Shown: piece by piece, positions 16,063 through 24,375 of the stretch
Numbering within the stretch: the first letter of the stretch is position 1
Layout: the number at the start of each line of letters is the position of its first letter
DNA from: Streptomyces sp. WM4235
GTDB lineage: Bacteria > Actinomycetota > Actinomycetes > Streptomycetales > Streptomycetaceae
Direction: 5' to 3'
Assembly: GCF_001279725.1 (NCBI RefSeq)
Contig: NZ_LGDE01000326.1
Coordinates: forward strand, 1-60,204
Length of the DNA: 60,204 bases
The notes under the pieces: model-generated
What the model was told of the DNA's origin: nothing
What the model saw: only the letters and a program-made list of their open reading frames with translations
The model's database searches: none
Translations under genes and position numbers: made by a program

Positions 16063-16665
16063 ATGCAGGAACGAGCCGCCAGGACCCGGGAGCGCCTTGT
16101 GCGCGCCGCGGCGGAGGCATTCGACGAACACGGACTCGGGGCGGCGAGCATGCAGGCCGTCAGCAAGTCGGCAGGCGTGTCGAAAGGGGCGCTCTACTTC
16201 CACTTTCCGTCCAAGGAGCACTTGGCCGACGCCGTGCGCGGAGCGTGCGGCGACCGGTTCGCGGCGAAGGCTTCCGACCTGATGGAGGCGGGCGAGTCCC
16301 CGGTCCAGGTGCTTATGCGCCTGCCGGGGCTCACGGCCGAGTGGCTCGGGCAGGACGTGATCGTACGGGTCGGCCTGCGCCTCGGGCGCGAGCAGCAGAG
16401 GGGAGGCCACCAGGACTGCGACGGACGGTACCTCTCCCGCGAACTGCACGACCTGCTCTCCCGGTTGCTGCGCGGCGCGGCGGAGCGGCGCGAGATACGG
16501 GACGGCCTTCCGCTGCGGACCTGCGCCTCCCTCCTCGTCGCGTTCCTGTTCTCGCTGGAATGCCGGGCCGAGGAATCGGCATCGAGGGAGGAGCTCCTCG
16601 AATCGATCGCGGAGCTGTGGAGCCTCCTGCTGCCCGGTATGGCTCCCGTCGCGGACCGGGAGTAG
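16063..16665 (+). CDS. TetR-family regulator, gamma-butyrolactone-receptor-like
   Basis: 200 aa. The HTH region contains ARTRERLVRAAAEAFDEHGL and SKSAGVSKGALYFHFPSKEH, wording typical of ArpA/ScbR-type receptors and pseudoreceptors. These repress SARP or autoregulator genes until a butyrolactone-type signal or the antibiotic itself binds. It follows the SARP on the same strand after an 84-nt gap, a common pairing. GGGGA precedes ATG 16063. No butyrolactone synthase (AfsA) is in the window. Confidence 0.85.
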   Translation: MQERAARTRERLVRAAAEAFDEHGLGAASMQAVSKSAGVSKGALYFHFPSKEHLADAVRGACGDRFAAKASDLMEAGESPVQVLMRLPGLTAEWLGQDVIVRVGLRLGREQQRGGHQDCDGRYLSRELHDLLSRLLRGAAERREIRDGLPLRTCASLLVAFLFSLECRAEESASREELLESIAELWSLLLPGMAPVADRE

Positions 16666-16810
16666 CGCAGCGCACGCCGTCCGCCTCCGTCCGCCTCCCG
16701 TGTATCCGGACGGCACCCGCGGAGCTCTGTCCCTGCGTGAGGTGCCCGCGCCGAGTCCGCGGGCACCCCGGCGAAGAAACGGCGCACGAGAAGGGGCAGG
16801 GGTGGACGGG

Positions 16811-17272
16811 ATGAACGCATTCGACACCAAGACGCTGGTGGACCAATGGCTGGCCATGTGGAACGGGGATCTCGCGATAGCCGAACGCATCATCGCGCCG
16901 TCGCTGCGCGTGCATCTGCCGGCCTTCGGCATGCCCCCTGAGGAGGGCATCAACGATCCGGAATCGATGGCCCGCTGGATCGGCCTGTTCCGCAGCTCCT
17001 TCTCCTCGGCCTCCTTCCGCTGCGAGCTGGGCCCCTTCACCGACGGGGACCACGTGGTCTCCAGGTTCCGCTTCACCGGAACCTGGACGGCGGGCCGCCC
17101 GGCGATGGCATCGGCGCCACCCGGCACCGCGGTCAGCTTCGCCGGCGTGGACACCCTGAGGATCGAACACGGGCGGGTCGCCGAGTACTGGCTGACGGAC
17201 GACCAACTCGACCTGTACGCACAACTCGGCGCGGTCCGCGGCGTGGAGCCCCAACCCGTCAGCCCGGCCTGA
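16811..17272 (+). CDS. SnoaL-like / NTF2-fold protein, paralogue of the gene at 1355
   Basis: 153 aa. DQWLAMWNGDLAIAERII and GVDTLRIEHGRVAEYW mirror the matching segments of the protein at 1355. It bounds the right side of the type II cluster. Function as cyclase or isomerase is possible, with no assigned catalytic residue. ATG 16811 is used; GTG 16802, with a better spaced AAGGGG, is an equal alternative adding three residues. Confidence 0.68.
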   Translation: MNAFDTKTLVDQWLAMWNGDLAIAERIIAPSLRVHLPAFGMPPEEGINDPESMARWIGLFRSSFSSASFRCELGPFTDGDHVVSRFRFTGTWTAGRPAMASAPPGTAVSFAGVDTLRIEHGRVAEYWLTDDQLDLYAQLGAVRGVEPQPVSPA

Positions 17273-17382
17273 CCGGTGCCGACCCGCCCCGGTGAGCCCG
17301 GGGTGGGTCTCCGGCGAGGCCGGCCGCGATGGTCGAGCCATCGCCGCATCCACCGCGGACCGGCCGGCGCGCGGGAAGCGAC

Positions 17383-17602
17383 GATGAACGTTCCGACCTC
17401 GTCGGTGTGCCCACCGAACTTGTCGACGAGTCGGGGGACCTCGCCTGGCGGACCCGTAGCACGCCGTGGGGGACGACGACGTGGGCGACCACGAGCGCGG
17501 CGTACACCCCGTTGCGTTTCCCGGGCCAGGTACTTCGACCCCGGGACGGGACTCCACTACAACCTCCACCGCCACTACGAGTCCAAGGGCTCGTGGCCGT
17601 AG
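17383..17602 (+). pseudogene. RHS/YD-repeat core remnant with a frameshift
   Basis: One frame reads DLVGVPTELVDESGDLAWR then STPWGTTTW and PLRFPGQ; the next frame continues YFDPGTGLHYNLHRHYES and stops. Joined, this is the signature of the RHS core that precedes the toxin domain in polymorphic toxins. A single extra g near 17531 explains the shift. The long upstream repeat region and the rest of the core are missing. About 519 nt between the SnoaL and MerR genes contain nothing else recognisable. Confidence 0.75.
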
Positions 17603-17753
17603 GCCGCCGGCGAGTGGTGTCGCATGTCGCTGCCCTCGCTCGCCCCGCGCGTGCAAGGCGTGCCTGTTCATCCTGGCGGTCAGCGGAGATCGCGCGCCTC
17701 ATGCTTCAGTACCTCGGAGGAGGTCTCGGTCGGGGCCCCGCTGGGGAATCGCC

Positions 17754-17784
17754 TTGAGTCTCCAGTGACTGGAGACAGCAGAGT
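17754..17784 (+). promoter_or_regulatory. MerR-type autoregulated promoter with 19-bp palindrome
   Basis: TTGAGT (17754-17759) and CAGAGT (17779-17784) are separated by 19 nt, the over-long spacing that MerR proteins correct by twisting DNA. The spacer holds the palindrome GTCTCCAGTGACTGGAGAC (17758-17776), perfect except for its central base. The predicted transcription start falls close to the ATG at 17792, so the mRNA may be leaderless. Confidence 0.75.
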
Positions 17785-17791
17785 GGGGGAC

Positions 17792-18820
17792 ATGGACGTT
17801 ACGACCCTCTACTCGATCGGGGAGCTTTCCCGGCGGACCGGCTTGTCTGTGAGGACCATCCGGTTCTACTCCGATTCGGGGGTGGTAGCGCCGACCACCC
17901 GTAGTCCCGCCGGCTATCGGCTCTACGACCTCGACGCACTGCTTCGTCTGGAACTCCTCCGCACACTGCGCGAGCTGGGCATGGACCTGACCACGATTCA
18001 ACGGGTACTGGACCGCGAGGTCTCGGTGGCGGAAGTCGCCGCGGCGCACGCCGACGCCATGGACGTCCAGATCCGAATGCTGCAACTGCGTCGGAGCGTT
18101 CTGCGAGTCGTGGCCAGACGCGGGTCCAGTCCCGAGGAGACCGAGCTCATGCACAGGCTCACGCAGTTGTCCGGCGAGGAACGCCGACGTCTGATCGACG
18201 ATTTCATGGAGGGCACCTTCGGCACCGTGGATGCCGACCCGGGCGCAGTGGCCATGGTTCGCGCTGCCACTCCCGACCTCCCCGATGATCCGACCGGCGA
18301 GCAGGTCGCCGCGTGGGTGGAACTCGCCGAGCTGGTCGGCGACGAGGACTTCCGGGCCCGGATGCGCCGGACGGCCGTACGCCAGGCCGCCGGGCGCCCG
18401 CTCGACATCGAGCGCGATGCCGGCGAGGAACTGATGGAGTTCACCCGTCAGAAGGTGGCCGAAGCCAGGAAGTCGGGCACAGACCCGCTCAGCGACAGAG
18501 CCGCACCCGTCATCGACGACCTCGTGCACCGCTTCGCCGAGGTGTTCGCGCGCACCCCTGACACGGAATTCCGGGACTGGATGGCGCAGCAGTTCGAAGA
18601 GGCGCACGATCCCAGGGTGGACCGGTACTGGCAGCTGGTATGGATCGTCAACGGCTGGCAGGTAGTACCGAACCTGATCCCGGTGTACCCCTGGCTCACC
18701 CAGGCCCTGCGAAATGACCGCGCCGCATGGTCACCGCAGTGGGCACCGCCCCGGATCCCTGAACGAGTCCAAGGGATCACTCGCGGACATGAGACCAGGT
18801 CGTCCAACGTCGATGTGTGA
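17792..18820 (+). CDS. MerR-family regulator with large C-terminal domain
   Basis: 342 aa. The N-terminal MerR winged helix reads YSIGELSRRTGLSVRTIRF and RSPAGYRLYDLDAL, followed by a dimerisation helix to about residue 110. The remaining 230 residues form a helical domain of unknown ligand, found in actinobacterial MerR proteins. It probably controls its own promoter through the 19-bp palindrome. GTG 17784 is an alternative start. The stop overlaps the first codon of the IS982 remnant, so its native 3' neighbour has been displaced. Confidence 0.88.
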   Translation: MDVTTLYSIGELSRRTGLSVRTIRFYSDSGVVAPTTRSPAGYRLYDLDALLRLELLRTLRELGMDLTTIQRVLDREVSVAEVAAAHADAMDVQIRMLQLRRSVLRVVARRGSSPEETELMHRLTQLSGEERRRLIDDFMEGTFGTVDADPGAVAMVRAATPDLPDDPTGEQVAAWVELAELVGDEDFRARMRRTAVRQAAGRPLDIERDAGEELMEFTRQKVAEARKSGTDPLSDRAAPVIDDLVHRFAEVFARTPDTEFRDWMAQQFEEAHDPRVDRYWQLVWIVNGWQVVPNLIPVYPWLTQALRNDRAAWSPQWAPPRIPERVQGITRGHETRSSNVDV

Positions 18821-19187
18821 CTCACGACCTGGACACCCCCACAACGGCACTCCATGCCCGGATCGACGACGAATTGAAGGCTTCGCCGTGTCCGGCACCG
18901 TGGCGGCCTGCCGTCGGAATCACGCCCACGCTCAGTGACGCCGAGCTGATCACACTCGCGGTCATGTCGGCGCTGCTCGGATACACCTCCGAGCGGCGCC
19001 GGCTTCGCCGCGTCGATCAATCAGACCTTCAAGGGGCAGCTCAACCTGGAACGGCACGGCGGCGAGAGCCCGGCAGGGGTGTCAGCCCGGGTCTTGTGCC
19101 GGATCCTCGCACTCACAGCGGCGATCTGGCACAACGACCAAACCGGACAGCCCGTCAAGCGATCACTCACTGCCCTACGATCACTGA
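18817..19187 (+). pseudogene. IS982-family transposase remnant, internally deleted
   Basis: The N-terminus (LHARIDDELK, then PTLSDAELITLAVMSALLGY and TSERR) matches IS982-type DDE transposases. The text then jumps at about 19000 to the C-terminal part in another frame: INQTFKGQLNLERHGGESPA and AAIWHNDQTG. The end of the family protein, AYDH and stop, is present after one extra base near 19175. The catalytic core between the two pieces is gone, so the element is dead. No terminal repeats were identified. Confidence 0.78.
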
Positions 19188-19212
19188 TCGCAACGACACC
19201 CCTTGGACCCAT

Positions 19213-19408
19213 TCATCCAGGGCTCAAACCCTGCAAGATCCGTGTCTCTCCGGTCGCCTCCGACTGGGCCACCAAGGGCGCGCACATCCACATCCCCTGA
19301 AGAAGGGGAAGGAACACGAAGTAGATGGACGACCACAACTGGGGCAACAAGCAGAACCGCTCCTCCGAGATGCGAGCCCTGATCGACAAATTGGAGAACT
19401 GGCCGTGA
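19213..19408 (+). pseudogene. Possible polymorphic-toxin C-terminal fragment
   Basis: Three frames give short conserved-looking pieces in order: VSPVASDWATKGAHIHIP, then LKKGKEHEV, then a 27-codon ORF (19325-19408) MDDHNWGNKQNRSSEMRAL ending ENWP. Stitched together they resemble the small tail domain of an RHS/polymorphic toxin broken by frameshifts. The last piece stops inside the GTG of the next gene (GTGA), as toxin genes do with their immunity genes. The toxin class is not recognised. Confidence 0.45.
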
Positions 19409-19908
19409 CCGGCATCGAATTCCTCGCTTCCTTCATCGCGAGCGGCCGCCTGCACGGGATCGGCATCGGCTCCACCCTCGACGAGGTCGACCGGGCCATC
19501 GCACACCGCTTCGTCGATGTCGTCGACGAGGGTGGCGCATCACTTCGCCGCGATTACGGATTCGTCGAGTTCTACTTCAACCCCGGAGAGGAGTGGGTGA
19601 TGTCCGGCGGGTCGATCGAGTTGCACCGGCTCGCATCCGGCTACGACATGGCGGAGGAATGGGCGCGGACCATGGGCGTCGAGTTCCCCCGCTACGTAGC
19701 CTGGGAGGATGTGCGGGACGCGCTCGCCCGTGTCCCCGGAGCCCCGGAATTCAAGGTGACCGACCAGGGCGGCTTCCTCGAATACCGGGCAGCCGCGTCC
19801 AACGTCTCCGTCGTCGTCGTGGACGACGACGAGGAGGAGCGGGGCTACCACGTAGGCCACGGGGACGTATGGAGCGTCAGCCTGTGGGCGCCGGTACGTG
19901 CGAGGTGA
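19405..19908 (+). CDS. Small acidic protein, probable immunity protein of a lost toxin
   Basis: 167 aa, no named domain recognised. It opens MTGIEFLASFIASGRLHGI and contains LRRDYGFVEFYFNP; the sequence is single-domain, acidic and cytosolic in appearance, like many immunity proteins. GTG 19405 overlaps the stop of the toxin-tail fragment. Its last 14 codons lie inside a 122-bp repeat whose second copy at 52412 preserves the same ending (VWSVSLWAPVR), so a paralogue's tail survives 32.5 kb away. An immunity role is inferred from context only. Confidence 0.6.
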   Translation: MTGIEFLASFIASGRLHGIGIGSTLDEVDRAIAHRFVDVVDEGGASLRRDYGFVEFYFNPGEEWVMSGGSIELHRLASGYDMAEEWARTMGVEFPRYVAWEDVRDALARVPGAPEFKVTDQGGFLEYRAAASNVSVVVVDDDEEERGYHVGHGDVWSVSLWAPVRAR

Positions 19909-19987
19909 TTGCTTGCGGGGCCGCCGCAGTGTGGCGGCCCCGCTGTGTCCGCTGCACCATGCGTCCAACCCCCTGGAACCAAGGCTG
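19866..19987 (+). repeat. 122-bp dispersed repeat, copy 1
   Basis: About 119 of 122 positions match 52412-52533, in the same orientation. In this copy a 13-bp perfect inverted repeat, GGAGCGTCAGCCT (19871-19883) and its complement (19982-19994), brackets the unit, giving it the look of a MITE. It contains the 3' end of the immunity-like gene and an 11-bp hairpin. Confidence 0.9.
19915..19943 (+). terminator. GC hairpin after the immunity-like gene
   Basis: An 11-bp perfect stem (19915-19925 with 19933-19943) and 7-nt loop start 6 nt after the stop. The same hairpin occurs in the second repeat copy at 52461-52489. Confidence 0.75.
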
Positions 19988-20086
19988 ACGCTCCGTCCAC
20001 GGGCCGACCGGCCAGGGGTTCCACCGGTCGTGTGGTGAGCCGACGAGCGCCAGCCAGAAGAAGCCGCTCGCGTGGGGCGGGACGCG

Positions 20087-20132
20087 AGGAGGCCGGGGGC
20101 TCGTGGCGTGTGCCACGAGCCCCCGGCCTCCT
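20087..20132. terminator. 21-bp-stem terminator of the M4 peptidase gene
   Basis: Perfect 21-bp inverted repeat (20087-20107 and 20112-20132) with a GTGT loop. It lies 15 nt beyond the peptidase stop and would also stop transcription coming from the left. Confidence 0.88.
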
Positions 20133-20146
20133 TGGAGTGCGTCGGG

Positions 20147-23002
20147 TCAGCAGCGACCGGCCGGCCGGTCGCGGACGACGAGGTCCGTGGAGCCGGTGGT
20201 CGCGTCGATCCAGGCGACCTGGCGGCCGGTGCCCGCCGCCGGGTAGCTCTGTTCACCGCGGTTGCACGAGACCCGGTCCTGGCGGGACCCGTCGGTCGTC
20301 AACTGCCACAGCTTGGGCAGCGATTCGTTGCGGTACTGCGTGTCGGGCGTCTGGGCGACGACCGTCAGCGCCTCCTCGGAGACGGTGAGGTCGGAGGCGA
20401 TCAGCGCGCCGGGCTTGTGCTCGCTGCTGACCATGACGGTCCCGGTGCCGTCCAGCGCCGAGCGCAGGATCGTCATCTGCCCGTCATCGCCCTCGTTGGT
20501 GTCACTCAGCCAGAACACGTTGTTCCCGTTGACCCCCGTCTGGCCCAGGCTCACGGCCTCGTCGAGCTGCTCGGCCGGTGTGGTCTTGCCCGAGGCCAGG
20601 TCCAGGATCTCCACCCCGAGGCGGTAGGTGCCGTCCTGCGGGTAGAGCTTGGCGTAGGCGAGCTTGTCACCCTTGACGGACGGCAGGGCGGTGATGATGT
20701 CCCAGTCCTGGCCGTCCACGAAGACGGGCGCCTTGTCGGCGGGGCGCTGGTAGCCGACGTGCCGGCCGCCGAAGATGTCGTACTCCTCGAAGACGACCAC
20801 GCCCTTGTCGATGCGCAGGCCCGAGATGCCCGTGGTCGAGCTGTAGAGCTTCTTGACCGGGCCGCCCGCGATCGGACGGGAGAGGATGTCGACGGAAGTG
20901 GTGCCGTAGGCCGTCCAGACGGCCGTCTTGCCGTCGGTCGCGGGCGCCGTGTGGAAGCGCCCGTCGTTGGGGCTGATCACCTTCGCCGCACCCTTGCCGT
21001 CCATCCGGCCGGCGTAGACGGAGTAGGGCTCGGAGCCGTCGTCGTTGGACTTCGAGACCGTCCACCACCCGCCACCGGCGCCCACACCGCTGTCGGTGGT
21101 GTTGAGCTTGCCGAACAGGGAGTCGCTGTCCACGCCCAGGGCCTGCTCCCAGCCGGGAACGATGCCGTGGGCGTTGAAGGCGCGCTTGACCGTGTTCTGT
21201 TGGCCGGCGGTGACGCCCATCGACTTCGCCGCGGCGAGTACCGCGTTGCGGGCCTCGGTGAATCCGTCGACCGGAGTCATGTACTCGGTGAGGGCCTTGT
21301 AGACGATCTTGTCGGCGAGGGTCCCGCCGAGGTCCTCGCGCATGTCCCACAGCGCGCCGGAGAAGATCGTCGAGTTCAGGTGCACGCCTCCGTTGTCGGT
21401 GGCGAAGGAAACACCCAGGAAGCCCTTCGACGTGGTGGCGCCGTCGTTGAGGTCACGCAGAGCGCAGTCGGCGGCCGACTTCGTGCGGCACAGGTTCTCC
21501 CCGATCAGGCCCGCGGTGGGGTCGGTCATCGGGATCCCGTTGGCGGTGACGTCGATCGCGTTGCCGAAGTAGTCCGCGAGGGCCTCGTTCAGGGCACCGG
21601 ACTGACCGGCGTAGACGAGGTTCGCCGTGTGCTCGATGACGCCGTGGGTCATCTCGTGGCCCACCACGTCGGTGTCGGCGGAGAGCGGCTTGTACTCCTT
21701 GTCGCCGTTCCCGTACACCATCTTGGCGCCGTCCCAGAAGGCGTTGACGTACGGCATGCCGTAGTACGTCACACCGACCAGCGAGTTGACGGTCATGCCG
21801 CTGCCGTCGAGGCCGTCACGCCCGTGGGCGTTCTTGTAGTAGTCGTAGACCTGTCCGGCGTTCCAATGGGCGTCGACGGCCCCGGAGTCCGTCGCCGTGG
21901 CGTCGAACTCGGCGGTGGGCGAGGAGAACATCTTGAGGTTGCTGGGCCACTTGCCGGAGGCTTCCGAGACCGACCGGCCGCGGGCGTCCCAGGTCGCCAG
22001 CAGGTTCTTGGACGTGCCCCGCATGCGGACGGCATCGGCCATCACGAAGGATCCCGCGGGCTGGTCGTAGGCGATGGACAGCGGGGCCTTGGCGCCGTTC
22101 AGCCGGGTGCCCGATCCCGCCTCGGGGAACAGACCGGACGCGTCACCCGTCGGGCCGTCCGCGGCCGGGGCGTCCTTCGTGTCCTTGGCACTCACCGCGT
22201 CCGGCGCCGTCATCGTCTTCAGGGCGCTGTACTGGAGTGCCGGATAACCCGACTTGGCATCGACGTACACCTCGCGCACCACCGGCTCCCCGGTGCCGGG
22301 CGCGCTGCCCCGCACGGTGACGCGGTAGGCGAGAACACCGTCTCCCTTGGGGAGGACGACGAGCCCCTTGGCCTCACCGGTCAGCGGAGCCTGGGCGGCG
22401 CCGTGGCCGGCGCCCTTCGGTGCCTGGCTCTTGCCGAGCACGGCCCCGCCCAGCTGGTGGATGGTGGCGGCCACCGCTCGTTGGACGGCGAGCTCTTGGC
22501 CGACCTGCGGGGTGACGTCGGCGGTGAGGCCCGTGAAGTAGTGCCCGGACGTGCCGGTGACCACCCGCTTGCCGTCCTGCTTCTGCATCCGCACCACGTA
22601 CTGGCCGCCGAGGACCTGCACGCCGTGGTGCTTCTGCTGCAGGCGGACCGTCTCGTCCGCGCCGCTGTTCACCGTCGAGACGGGAGTCAGGTCACTGACC
22701 GCCTGCGGGATCTTGTAGCGGCTCTTCTTCGAGGCGAGGTGCTGACGCGCCGCGTCGGCGGGAGCCGCCTTGGCGTCCACGGGTTCACGTATGCCCTCGA
22801 CCAGGACGGGGGTGGCGGTGTCCCGTCCCGAGAGAATGCCTGACCCTCCGTCAGTGGGGTCCGTGGCCTGCGCGGGTGACACCGTCAGTGTCAACGCGGC
22901 GGCCAGCAGAGCCGCGATTCCGGTGCCGGAACGGAGCGATACGCGCCATCCTCTGTCCGCGACTGCGGCCGGTGCCGATGAACGTGTGGCGGGCTTGCGC
23001 AA
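20147..23002 (-). CDS. Secreted M4 (thermolysin-family) metallopeptidase with beta-propeller-like C-terminus
   Basis: 951 aa pre-pro-enzyme. A long Sec signal ends near residue 46 (LTLTVSPAQA). The FTP/PepSY propeptide occupies roughly 60-300. The catalytic domain has the zinc motif VVGHEMTHGVIEH and the third ligand in GALNEALADYFG. The last 330 residues, after ARNAVLAAAKS and the HGIVPG end of M4, contain repeated YAGRMDG and TDGKTAVW blades, an extension not usual for thermolysin. The start is TTG 23002 with GAGGAG about 7 nt before it. The LuxR-type gene at 23151 is divergent and may regulate it. Confidence 0.92.
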   Translation of the reverse strand: MRKPATRSSAPAAVADRGWRVSLRSGTGIAALLAAALTLTVSPAQATDPTDGGSGILSGRDTATPVLVEGIREPVDAKAAPADAARQHLASKKSRYKIPQAVSDLTPVSTVNSGADETVRLQQKHHGVQVLGGQYVVRMQKQDGKRVVTGTSGHYFTGLTADVTPQVGQELAVQRAVAATIHQLGGAVLGKSQAPKGAGHGAAQAPLTGEAKGLVVLPKGDGVLAYRVTVRGSAPGTGEPVVREVYVDAKSGYPALQYSALKTMTAPDAVSAKDTKDAPAADGPTGDASGLFPEAGSGTRLNGAKAPLSIAYDQPAGSFVMADAVRMRGTSKNLLATWDARGRSVSEASGKWPSNLKMFSSPTAEFDATATDSGAVDAHWNAGQVYDYYKNAHGRDGLDGSGMTVNSLVGVTYYGMPYVNAFWDGAKMVYGNGDKEYKPLSADTDVVGHEMTHGVIEHTANLVYAGQSGALNEALADYFGNAIDVTANGIPMTDPTAGLIGENLCRTKSAADCALRDLNDGATTSKGFLGVSFATDNGGVHLNSTIFSGALWDMREDLGGTLADKIVYKALTEYMTPVDGFTEARNAVLAAAKSMGVTAGQQNTVKRAFNAHGIVPGWEQALGVDSDSLFGKLNTTDSGVGAGGGWWTVSKSNDDGSEPYSVYAGRMDGKGAAKVISPNDGRFHTAPATDGKTAVWTAYGTTSVDILSRPIAGGPVKKLYSSTTGISGLRIDKGVVVFEEYDIFGGRHVGYQRPADKAPVFVDGQDWDIITALPSVKGDKLAYAKLYPQDGTYRLGVEILDLASGKTTPAEQLDEAVSLGQTGVNGNNVFWLSDTNEGDDGQMTILRSALDGTGTVMVSSEHKPGALIASDLTVSEEALTVVAQTPDTQYRNESLPKLWQLTTDGSRQDRVSCNRGEQSYPAAGTGRQVAWIDATTGSTDLVVRDRPAGRC

Positions 23003-23150
23003 GACGTCTCCTCAACGGTGGGTGCTTGGATCGATGCGTTACGTCACGGTCATGCAAGCCCGCTCCACAGCCTTTGCACAGCCTCCGACGCCCCTCAGAA
23101 GTGGCCACGCACACTTGTGGGCACTCTGTGAAGACGCCAGAATCCCCGAC

Positions 23151-24167
23151 ATGATCGATACCGACCCGTACAACCCGGGCCTCGGATGGCCCGAGGAGGA
23201 CGCCCACAAGGCGCTCCTCGTGGCCGGTGCCGGCGATGCCGCTCATCTCGACGCCCTGACCGGCGTGGGCGATCCGGGACCTGACAGGACGCCGGCCCGC
23301 CCGACCGGACGGGGCGTCACCACGCCGCTGCCGGGAGAGTCCCCGGAGTCGGCCACCTCACCGGCCACCACCCTTCGGCTGCTGGTCCGACGCCGCCAGG
23401 CACTGCTTCGCCAGGAGTCCGCTGAACTGGAGCGCCTGTGTACCTACGCCGACGGACTGGCCGAGCGCCCACACGCCGTCCTCGGGGCGGGGCGCTCGGG
23501 CGCGCCCGAGATCCTGTCGGGCGCCGAGGACATCACGACGCGCGTGCGGCACATGCTCGCCGCCGCCCAGAGCGAGGTGCTGATCCTCGACAGACCCCCG
23601 GGCACCAGAGGATTACCCGATCCGGCGCCGGACGGCGAGGCGCTCGGGCCCGCCATCGGGGACCTGCTCGACCGGGGTGTGATCGTACGGACCATCTTGG
23701 ACCGCGAGTGGATGAAGCATCCGGGCCGGCCACAGACCCTGGGCGCACTGACCGAACGCGGCCTTCAGGCCAGGGTGGGCGCCCGCCTCCCCACGAGGCT
23801 GATCGTCGTCGACCGCCACAGTTGCCTGCTGCCGCCGTCCACTGCCGGCGACGGCGCGGAAGGGGCACTCGTACCGGGTGGAGCCCTGCTGCGCAGAGCC
23901 GTCCTGCCGCTCTTCGAAACCCTGTGGGACCGTGCCACACCGGTCGGCAACCCCGACAGCCATCTGACCGCGCCCCAGCGGGAACTGCTGAGTCTGCTCG
24001 CCTCGGGCCTGAAGGACGAAGCCATCGCCCGCCGGTTGGGCGTTCACGTACACACCGCGCGCCGCCGCATCAGCGGCATGCTCGACGACCTCGACGCGGG
24101 CACCCGCTTCCAGGCGGGCGCCCAGGCCGCCATCCGCGGCTGGCTCGACCGCGCCGCGGAGGCCTGA
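23151..24167 (+). CDS. LuxR-C-terminal-type transcriptional regulator
   Basis: 338 aa. The C-terminal HTH (about 265-325) reads LTAPQRELLSLLASGLKDEA and IARRLGVHVHTARRRISGM. The N-terminal half includes a coiled stretch RRRQALLRQESAELERL and a phospholipase-D-like fold region (VRHMLAAAQSEVLILDRPP), a layout common in Streptomyces regulators placed next to secreted peptidase genes. Codon 155 (23613-23615) is TTA, so translation is likely bldA-dependent, tying the peptidase locus to development. ATG 23151 has no strong RBS; the frame is open upstream to 22770. Confidence 0.85.
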   Translation: MIDTDPYNPGLGWPEEDAHKALLVAGAGDAAHLDALTGVGDPGPDRTPARPTGRGVTTPLPGESPESATSPATTLRLLVRRRQALLRQESAELERLCTYADGLAERPHAVLGAGRSGAPEILSGAEDITTRVRHMLAAAQSEVLILDRPPGTRGLPDPAPDGEALGPAIGDLLDRGVIVRTILDREWMKHPGRPQTLGALTERGLQARVGARLPTRLIVVDRHSCLLPPSTAGDGAEGALVPGGALLRRAVLPLFETLWDRATPVGNPDSHLTAPQRELLSLLASGLKDEAIARRLGVHVHTARRRISGMLDDLDAGTRFQAGAQAAIRGWLDRAAEA

Positions 24168-24375
24168 CCCTCGGCCGACAACTGCCCGGGCCGCCGGGCC
24201 CGGTCACGTTGTCGGCGGTGGGATGGGGGACCTTCGCGTCGCCCATGACCGCGAACGCGGCCGGGCGGATTGCCCGTTGGGGCGTGGAGCGTCGATGCCG
24301 GGGGTCGAGGGGCGGGGGAGTGCCGTCATCCGGCGGATGGGCCGGCGTCTCGCGCGTACGTGTCCGTGCTGCCCG

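Noticed and set aside
18817..19908. Single 363-aa protein joining transposase-like and immunity-like sequence
   Set aside because: The middle is in the wrong frame for both families; the separate reading (IS982 remnant, toxin tail, coupled small gene) explains each part.
20072..22843. 923-aa open frame antisense to the M4 peptidase
   Set aside because: It mirrors the peptidase codons, has no motif, and runs through a 21-bp terminator. Shadow frame.
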